Assembly: GCA_029260215.1 (NCBI GenBank)
Contig: JAJDDQ010000021.1
Coordinates: forward strand, 62,001 to 126,000
DNA: 64,000 nucleotides
Origin: Phycisphaerae bacterium
Lineage (GTDB): Bacteria > Planctomycetota > Phycisphaerae > UBA1845
Direction: 5' to 3'
In this document: positions 47,031 to 52,851 of the stretch, in pieces
Numbering within the stretch: the stretch's first letter is position 1
How the letters are laid out: each line of letters starts with the position of its first letter
Made by a program: the position numbers and the translations under genes
The notes under the pieces: generated by a model
Told to the model about the DNA's origin: nothing
Seen by the model: the letters and a program-made list of their open reading frames with translations, nothing else
Databases searched by the model: none

Positions 47031-47618
47031 TCACTTCTGGTGACACGTCAAGCACAGCGCGCTTGCGCTGTTCGAGATTCGCAGAAACTCGCCGTTGGTG
47101 TTGTTGTGCGGATTATGGCAAGAGCCGCACTCAACCCGATCGGTTTCGGCGCCCACATCGAACAGGAACAGGCCCGCAGCCTCGACGCTGGCCGCGGAGT
47201 TGTAGTCTCCGCTCGTGGGATAGGGCAATCCGATCGGGTGGTCGTCTCTCAGATCGGTCCCAAGGACTGCGTCGCCCGACATCGTGGTCGAACCGGTTTG
47301 CCCGCCGTAACTGTCCAGCGCGGTCACGCCGTCGTGGCAACTCAGGCACAGCTTGCTAGGCCCGTCAGGATCGCCGGTGCGCCCGGTCAGCGTCGTATAC
47401 ATCGTAAACGTCTGCGTGGTCAGCGCATGGTTCCAAAGCGGAGCGCTGTCCACCGAGGTGTCGGCCTTATGCGGCGTGTGGCAGGGCAGGCAAATGTTGT
47501 TCAGCCCCGGCACCTCGTTTCTCAGGTCATGGTCCGTGTTCGTGATTCCTGTCTGCGCCCATGCGCCGGTCGCCGCCAAACACAGCGCCATGGGTGCTAT
47601 CCATCGTTTCGAAAACAT
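47031..47618 (-). CDS. tetraheme c-type cytochrome
   Basis: 195 residues from the ATG at 47618 with AAGGAG 8 bases upstream. Signal peptide FSKRWIAPMALCLAATGAWAQ (one residue short of the whole). Four heme sites: CLPCH, CLSCH, CGSCH, CLTCH. Order and spacing match the first four sites of the 12-heme protein (…PLWN…SKLCLSCHDG…LGTDL..DHP…CHNPH.N.NG). It is the first gene of the operon that ends at 39866 and has a sigma-54 promoter 116 bp upstream. Confidence 0.9.
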   Translation of the reverse strand: MFSKRWIAPMALCLAATGAWAQTGITNTDHDLRNEVPGLNNICLPCHTPHKADTSVDSAPLWNHALTTQTFTMYTTLTGRTGDPDGPSKLCLSCHDGVTALDSYGGQTGSTTMSGDAVLGTDLRDDHPIGLPYPTSGDYNSAASVEAAGLFLFDVGAETDRVECGSCHNPHNNTNGEFLRISNSASALCLTCHQK

Positions 47619-47733
47619 CGTGGGTCTCCTTGTCCTTGTCGCAAAGCCAAACGCGAAATCGTCCAGCTGCCACGCGGGGATGAGGTGAAACCGAGTCGCA
47701 CGCCACAACCCCGCAACATCACGACGTGCAGTA

Positions 47734-47749
47734 AGCAATTACCATGCCA
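47734..47749 (-). promoter_or_regulatory. near-consensus sigma-54 promoter
   Basis: On the minus strand the sequence reads TGGCATG-N4-TTGCT, the -24/-12 consensus (TGGCACG-N4-TTGCW) with one base different and the correct GG-N10-GC spacing. It lies 116 bp before the tetraheme start. An inverted repeat lies about 87 bp upstream, and an NtrC-family activator is encoded 2 kb away. Confidence 0.8.
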
Positions 47750-47835
47750 CACTGAACCGGTGTTACGGAAGACGCGTTCAGACCGACCCCAAAGGGGCGT
47801 AATCGCGACCGATCGCACGGTAACAGGCCATAGCG

Positions 47836-47855
47836 GCAGGTCGCAGGGCACCTGC
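47836..47855. promoter_or_regulatory. possible activator binding site (inverted repeat)
   Basis: GCAGGT (47836-47841) and ACCTGC (47850-47855) form an inverted repeat with an 8-bp spacer, about 87-106 bp upstream of the sigma-54 promoter. Position and form suit an enhancer for an NtrC-family regulator. The rest of the 47619-47968 gap shows no gene. The call is inference. Confidence 0.45.
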
Positions 47856-47968
47856 GTGGCAACGAACTCTCCTGCCTGCGAATCGGTCAGAAAGCCAATC
47901 GCGACGTATTGCTTCCCACTGGTAGGAACACCTTTCTCGGAGCCGGAAAACGATGGAACCCAACGTGG

Positions 47969-49330
47969 CTAGGGTTCGACAATGGCGTTGGGCGTTTTGC
48001 GCTTGGGATTGACCGGCGTCAGACGGTCGTACCGTCGCGATTGATGGCAACCGGGCCCACAGGATCCGCCCGTTTGCGTAGCCTCGAAGTTCAGCGGAAT
48101 GCGCCACTGACCAAAAGCCACTGAATCGGTCACCTGATGCGTGTTGCTGTTGGCGTGCGGGTCGTGACAGAATCGGCACGTCCGCCCCTTGGCCCCGGAG
48201 TTCACATGCAGGAAGTGAAGATTCCGCTGTCCGTCGCGAAAGCCGGTCGCGTCGGTCGTCTCGGCGTCCTCAAAGGCCTCGACATCGTGGCATTCAAAGC
48301 AAAGCGCATAGATATCGTCATTGAAAGCGGCGTATCGCTTCGCCGGGTAGGCGGCGGTCAGGAGCGACACGTACGCGCCGCCGTGCGGCTGGTGGCATGT
48401 AACGCAGTCGTTGTCAGCCACCGGTCCATGTCGCATGGGATGCGCGGCGAGTCGCCCTGCAATGTCGGCGATGATCCCGCGTTTTGAATTGATCGTCCGG
48501 TTGTGACACGATAGACACAACTGAGCACCGTCACCGAGAAGCAGAGTATCTCGGTCGGACGCATGGGGACTGTGGCAGGCCAGGCAGGCACGCCCCACGG
48601 TGACCAATGCGTGCGGTACGGCTGCATCATCGATAGCGTCAGCCACATCATCGTGGCAGTCGAGGCACAGGTCGGGCAAGGTGGCCGTCAGGAGCATCTT
48701 GTCGTCACCGCCGTGCGGCTGATGACACCCGAGACAGTCTTCGCGCGCAGGCTGGTGGACGGTTTTCAGGCTTTCAAGGTTCTCGAAGATTTCGTCGTGG
48801 CATTGGGCGCACAGCTTCGGCCCCGTCTCGACGAGCAGCTTGGAGAGATCGCTGGCGTGTGGATTGTGGCAACTCGTGCAAGCGCCAGCCGCCACGGGAC
48901 CGTGGTGGAACTCGAAATCTTCGGCTACTTCCTCATGACACTGGGAGCAATTTTCACCTGTCGTAGCTTCCCGAAGCAATTTTGGATAGGGCGATCCGTG
49001 TGGGTTGTGGCAAATCGTACACCCGTTTTGTTCGATGGCTGCGTGTAGAAATTCGCCTTCGACGGACTCCTCGTGGCAGTCCATGCAAAGTTCTTTCGGA
49101 TCGGCGGTGAGGTCGAATCGGTGGACTTTAGCGTCCGGCTGCACATGGCAGACATCGCATTGATTTTCCCCGGCTGGGGCATGCACAAATTTCGTCTGGA
49201 CAAGTTTCCCGTGACACCCCGAACTTGTGCAGTCGTCGCCGAAGTCTCTGACTTGCTGGGCGACGCTCACTGGAGAGAGCACCATCGCGCCCAACAATAA
49301 TGCAATCATTCGTGTCAATTCAAGATCCAT
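47969..49330 (-). CDS. fifteen-heme c-type cytochrome
   Basis: 453 residues with signal peptide (MIALLLGAMVLSPVSVAQ). Thirteen CxxCH sites (CDVCH, CMDCH, CTICH, CSQCH, CTSCH, CAQCH, CLGCH, CLDCH, CLACH, CLSCH, CVTCH, CFECH, CRFCH), one CGPGCH (C-x3-CH) and one CTSSGCH (C-x4-CH) give up to fifteen hemes. CxxCHxPH(G/A) pairs repeat about every 45 residues, a doubled-CxxCH array with histidines between for axial ligation. It ends in a basic tail. A start at 49309 is also possible. The activator gene is upstream across a 265-bp repeat-rich gap. Confidence 0.92.
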   Translation of the reverse strand: MDLELTRMIALLLGAMVLSPVSVAQQVRDFGDDCTSSGCHGKLVQTKFVHAPAGENQCDVCHVQPDAKVHRFDLTADPKELCMDCHEESVEGEFLHAAIEQNGCTICHNPHGSPYPKLLREATTGENCSQCHEEVAEDFEFHHGPVAAGACTSCHNPHASDLSKLLVETGPKLCAQCHDEIFENLESLKTVHQPAREDCLGCHQPHGGDDKMLLTATLPDLCLDCHDDVADAIDDAAVPHALVTVGRACLACHSPHASDRDTLLLGDGAQLCLSCHNRTINSKRGIIADIAGRLAAHPMRHGPVADNDCVTCHQPHGGAYVSLLTAAYPAKRYAAFNDDIYALCFECHDVEAFEDAETTDATGFRDGQRNLHFLHVNSGAKGRTCRFCHDPHANSNTHQVTDSVAFGQWRIPLNFEATQTGGSCGPGCHQSRRYDRLTPVNPKRKTPNAIVEP

Positions 49331-49420
49331 CGGATCAATTGGGGCAATCCTTTTCGTAACTCTTTAGCCATGTGCAATGCCAAGACACGACCTGCCCTCG
49401 CTTGCGACGGGAAACGATCT

Positions 49421-49553
49421 TTTCCCCCCTTGCAAAGGGGGGATACAGGGGGGGCTGGATCGGAGTAGCGCTTCGGTTCGCAAGAAGAACCTCCCCCGGC
49501 CCCTCCTTCTGAAGGAGGGGAGAAAGAGGGCGATCTTCGCGTCCATCCAGCCC
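49421..49553. repeat. composite GC-rich palindromic element
   Basis: CCCCCCTT/AAGGGGGG (49424-49442, loop GCA) and CCCCTCCTT/AAGGAGGGG-type arms (49500-49520) are two hairpins. GGGCTGGAT (49452-49460) pairs with ATCCAGCCC (49545-49553), and CGATCTT occurs twice (49415, 49531). It resembles dispersed CCCCCTTGCAAAGGGGG-type intergenic repeats of many bacteria. It lies between the activator gene and the 15-heme gene, so it may affect readthrough. Confidence 0.6.
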
Positions 49554-49595
49554 AACAGTGTTTGCTGCTATTGGGGATCGCATATGACTGAAGAA

Positions 49596-50951
49596 TTACT
49601 CCTTTTCAATAGCCAACTCTTCCATCTTCCGGTAAAGACTCGACAGGCCGATGCCCAGCATCTGGGCGGCATCGGCTTTGTTGCCGTTGCACTGTTCCAG
49701 CGTGCTGAGAATGTGCCGCCGCTCGAACCCGCGCATCGACGCACGAAGGTCGGTTCCCGGGGCGTCCATCGAGGCTGAACCCGCCACAGCAAACAACACC
49801 TGATCGAGATCAACAGGAACGCCGTCAGCGAAAATCAATGCCCGTTCGACTACGTTTTCCAATTCGCGCACGTTGCCCCGCCAGTTTTGCCTCGCCAGAA
49901 CTGCCACCGCTTCGGGCGAGAATCCCGGGCAATCGTGGTTAAGCGTCCGGTTGTATTTTTCAACAAAATGCTCAATCAAAACCGGTACATCCTCGGGGCG
50001 ATCACGCAACGGTGGCATCAGGATATTGATGACGTTAAGCCTGAAAAAAAGATCCTCGCGAAATTCACCCGCTTTGATCGACGCGTTGAGATCACGATTT
50101 GTGGCTGCGATGACCCGAATGTCCACCGGCTTGGGGCGATGGTCGCCGACCGGTGTGATGGTCCGGCCTTCGATCGATCGCAACACGGTGGCCTGAGCAC
50201 GAAGCGGCATGTTGCCGATCTCGTCCAGAAACAGGGTGCCCCCATCAGCCGCTTCAAAATAGCCCACCCGATCCTTGTGCGCGCCGGTGAACGCACCTCG
50301 TCGATAGCCGAACAACTCGCTCTCAACCAGCGATCCAGACAATCCACCGCAATTCACCGGAATAAACGGTTTTTCACTTCCCAATCCCCGATCGTGAATC
50401 GCCCGGGCGATGACTTCTTTGCCGGTACCGCTCTCACCGCAGATCAACACGTTGGCGTTGGTCCGCGCTACTTTGTCTATCGTCAGCATCACCTCGTTCA
50501 TTGCTGGTGACGGGCCGACGATCATCGTATTCGGTTGTCTTTCGCGAATCTGTTCGCGTAGTTGCTTGTTCTCCTTGACCAGCTCGTCCTGCACGAACAG
50601 CCTATTCAGCCGAAGGATCACCTCATCGAAAATAATCGGCTTGCACATGTAGTCCTTCGCCCCGCGTTTCATGGCTTCGACGGCGGTTTCCACCTCACCA
50701 AATGCGGTTATGACGATGATGCCCGCCTCCGGTGCCAGGTCCGCGGCACGGGCGATCAGGTCCATTCCGGTCAATCCGGGCATGCGCAAATCGGTAATGA
50801 TGGCACCCACGGAGTGCGATTTCATCGCTCGAAGCGCTTCGTTGCCGTCACGACATGCAAGAACCTCGAAGCCCTCTTCTTTGAGAACAAGGGCCAGGTT
50901 CTCGCGAAGCGTGTCCTCGTCGTCAGCCAGTAGGACGGTATGTGGGCTCAT
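49596..50951 (-). CDS. NtrC-family sigma-54 activator response regulator
   Basis: 451 residues. Receiver domain with phospho-acceptor D54 (IITDLRMPG). AAA+ domain with Walker A GESGTGKE (172-179), the sigma-54-contacting GAFTGA loop (219-224), Walker B GGTLFLDEI and sensor RVIAATN. Fis-type HTH at the end (NKADAAQMLGIGLSSLYRK). It should activate sigma-54 promoters when phosphorylated, probably by the kinase at 52684. Cytochrome genes on both sides and a sigma-54 promoter at 47734 suggest its targets. AGAGG precedes the ATG. Confidence 0.95.
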   Translation of the reverse strand: MSPHTVLLADDEDTLRENLALVLKEEGFEVLACRDGNEALRAMKSHSVGAIITDLRMPGLTGMDLIARAADLAPEAGIIVITAFGEVETAVEAMKRGAKDYMCKPIIFDEVILRLNRLFVQDELVKENKQLREQIRERQPNTMIVGPSPAMNEVMLTIDKVARTNANVLICGESGTGKEVIARAIHDRGLGSEKPFIPVNCGGLSGSLVESELFGYRRGAFTGAHKDRVGYFEAADGGTLFLDEIGNMPLRAQATVLRSIEGRTITPVGDHRPKPVDIRVIAATNRDLNASIKAGEFREDLFFRLNVINILMPPLRDRPEDVPVLIEHFVEKYNRTLNHDCPGFSPEAVAVLARQNWRGNVRELENVVERALIFADGVPVDLDQVLFAVAGSASMDAPGTDLRASMRGFERRHILSTLEQCNGNKADAAQMLGIGLSSLYRKMEELAIEKE

Positions 50952-51052
50952 TGGGTGACCTCTGGAGCATACTCAGTCCGATCAAGAGACGCGCCAAGAC
51001 GTTGCAATACTCCTAGCGTCAGTGTCGCCTATCGACCCGACGGCAGTCCCTT

Positions 51053-51187
51053 CGTTCTTGGAACGCCGGCATTAAGCAAACCCAGCCTGCCGGGGTTTCT
51101 CCGGCAAATCGCATGCCGTCGAAATGCGATTTTACTCGAAAATGACCTGCCCGCTCCTCGGAAGCTGATCCAGGCGTTCCAAGAACG
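51053..51187. promoter_or_regulatory. structured element with 15-bp inverted repeat before activator
   Basis: CGTTCTTGGAACGCC (51053-51067) and GGCGTTCCAAGAACG (51173-51187) are perfect 15-bp inverted repeats. Inside lie TGCCGG/CCGGCA (51089-51106) and AAATCGCAT/ATGCGATTT (51106-51114, 51124-51132). The rest of the 50952-51262 gap has no gene. It may be a mobile-repeat remnant or a control region with operator sites; a sigma-54-like promoter lies within it. Confidence 0.6.
51103..51118 (-). promoter_or_regulatory. sigma-54-like promoter before the activator gene
   Basis: The minus strand reads CGGCATG-N4-TTGCC: GG-N10-GC spacing and TTGC are right, with C in place of T at the first base and C at the last. 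It lies about 152 bp upstream of the activator ATG. If active, the activator could control its own gene. Confidence 0.5.
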
Positions 51188-51262
51188 TTACGTCACCGAA
51201 GATGTGACCGGCGATTCGATGTTTTCGTCGACCGATTCCTGCGCACCCTCATCGCCGTTTTT

Positions 51263-52684
51263 CTATGGCAGGGAGACCATAACTGTAGCGCCTCGACCCA
51301 CCCGGCTGGCGATGCGAATTTCGCCGCCATGTTGCTTGACGACCTGATGCGAAATCCACAATCCAAGACCCGTGCCCTTGCCAGGCTCCTTGCTGGTGAC
51401 AAACGGTTCGAACGCGCTGGCTCGTTGCTGCTCGGTCATGCCCGGCCCGTCGTCGGCAAACAGGATGACAGCGTTCCCATGCTCGGTTTGCGTGGAGATG
51501 CGTAGAGTCCCCTTGCCTCCGTTTTCCCCAATGGCGTCGACGGCGTTGATGACCACGTTGAGAAACACGAGCAAAATCCGGTCGGGATCGCCCCACACCG
51601 GTCCCGCGCCGGTCACGGATTCGCAGGAAATCTCGACATCCCGCGTGCGACGATCGTAGCCCACCAGCGTGAGCGTACGCTGGATTACCGCGTCGATATC
51701 GACCGCCTCGCGGATACGCTGATCGCTCGGACGAGAGAAGGTCAGCAGGTCACGAATAATCTTCGATATGCGTCGGGTCTCAGCCAAAATCAGGTTGAGC
51801 TGTTCGTTCCGTGTCTCGTCCTGGCACCCGCGCTGCATGACCTGGGCGACCGCAGAAATGCTGGCGAGCGGATTGCCGACCTCGTGGGCGACACCGGCCG
51901 CGAGTGTGCCGATGGCCGCCATCTTCTCGGCTTGGATCATATTATTGCGGGTGTCTTTCAACTCACCGTAGGCACGATCGAACGCGTCAGCCAACTGGCG
52001 AAACTCCTCGTCCGCATCCGGCGACAGACGCGTCCCGCCGGATTCACCGGACCGCGCTCGGGAAATGCCCGCAAGCAGGGACTCGACTGGCTTGGTAATC
52101 CTGTTCTTCAAGTGAAAAGCCACAATCCCCCCGCAGATCAAAGCCGAAATCATGGTCGCACAAAGAACCCGCCAAGCCCGCGACACGTCGGCGGTCATGT
52201 CCTCGCTGCGCAAAGCCAAATGACGTAGTGCTCGGTCAGACAGCCCAAGAGAGCGGGAATTGAGCTCCTCAACAACTGAGAGCGCGATTTGTTCAAGTTC
52301 GGGCTTTCGATCGGTGGCCGCGATGTCGAGCGCCTGAAGCGAATCACGATACCGATCAAACGTCTGACGCTGCTCGTCGAGAAAGGCCTGAACGCGCGGT
52401 TCGTGATGGCAACTGCCGCACGCGGTCAACGAGTCGTTGAAACGCTCCACATGATCGTAAACCGTCTTGCTCGACACGGGACGGTCCGCCAATCGGGCAA
52501 TCAAATCCGCCCGAAGCCTCACGCCGTCGGAGACGAGGGAGGTTCGAAGCGTCTGGATACGGTGAAATTCAACCAGATTGCGAAGCTGCGTCACGCTTCG
52601 GAAAAGAGAAAACACGGCGATCGCGTCGCCCACCACGCAGAGCATCAGCAGGATGGCCAAACAAATGACGATTCGTTTTTTCAT
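51263..52684 (-). CDS. membrane histidine kinase with c-heme sensor motif
   Basis: 473 residues from the ATG at 52684 (AGGTGGG upstream; the ATG at 52705 is less likely). TM1 at about 5-28 and TM2 at about 172-192 frame a periplasmic domain of about 145 residues. This contains CGSCHH (C89-x2-C92-H93), a c-type heme attachment motif, in a helical bundle-like setting. A HAMP region, HisKA (phospho-acceptor H267 in VAHEVGNPL), and HATPase_c (NVVINAVDAIGENG; FADDGPGM; GTGLGL) follow. It likely senses redox state or a small ligand through heme and phosphorylates the adjacent NtrC-type regulator. The heme must be attached by ResB/CcsA encoded divergently. Confidence 0.9.
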   Translation of the reverse strand: MKKRIVICLAILLMLCVVGDAIAVFSLFRSVTQLRNLVEFHRIQTLRTSLVSDGVRLRADLIARLADRPVSSKTVYDHVERFNDSLTACGSCHHEPRVQAFLDEQRQTFDRYRDSLQALDIAATDRKPELEQIALSVVEELNSRSLGLSDRALRHLALRSEDMTADVSRAWRVLCATMISALICGGIVAFHLKNRITKPVESLLAGISRARSGESGGTRLSPDADEEFRQLADAFDRAYGELKDTRNNMIQAEKMAAIGTLAAGVAHEVGNPLASISAVAQVMQRGCQDETRNEQLNLILAETRRISKIIRDLLTFSRPSDQRIREAVDIDAVIQRTLTLVGYDRRTRDVEISCESVTGAGPVWGDPDRILLVFLNVVINAVDAIGENGGKGTLRISTQTEHGNAVILFADDGPGMTEQQRASAFEPFVTSKEPGKGTGLGLWISHQVVKQHGGEIRIASRVGRGATVMVSLP

Positions 52685-52708
52685 TTCCCACCTGCGGGAA
52701 CCCAATCC

Positions 52709-52756
52709 CCCGAATTCGGGAGAATCAACGGCATTGAGAGGACGTCAGCCGTCCTC
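52709..52756. promoter_or_regulatory. palindromes between kinase and heme-attachment genes
   Basis: CCCGAATTCGGG (52709-52720) is a perfect 12-bp palindrome, and GAGGAC/GTCCTC (52738-52756) is an inverted repeat with a 7-bp spacer. Both lie in the 167-bp gap between divergent kinase and resB-like genes. They are possible operator sites for either gene. Confidence 0.4.
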
Positions 52757-52851
52757 AATATTCAGGAAACTGCTAACACGGCGCGTGCCTGTAAAAATTG
52801 CGAACGGAGGGTGTCACGGTGAATCGTCCAGTCGATCAAGGAGCCACGCCC

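Noticed and set aside
49364-49583. Short minus-strand frames across the palindromic gap.
   Set aside because: They translate the repeat itself (Pro/Arg-rich) and have no start signal.
52798-52851. Sigma-54-like TTGC near 52797 before resB.
   Set aside because: The -24 GG is absent (CC at that position).
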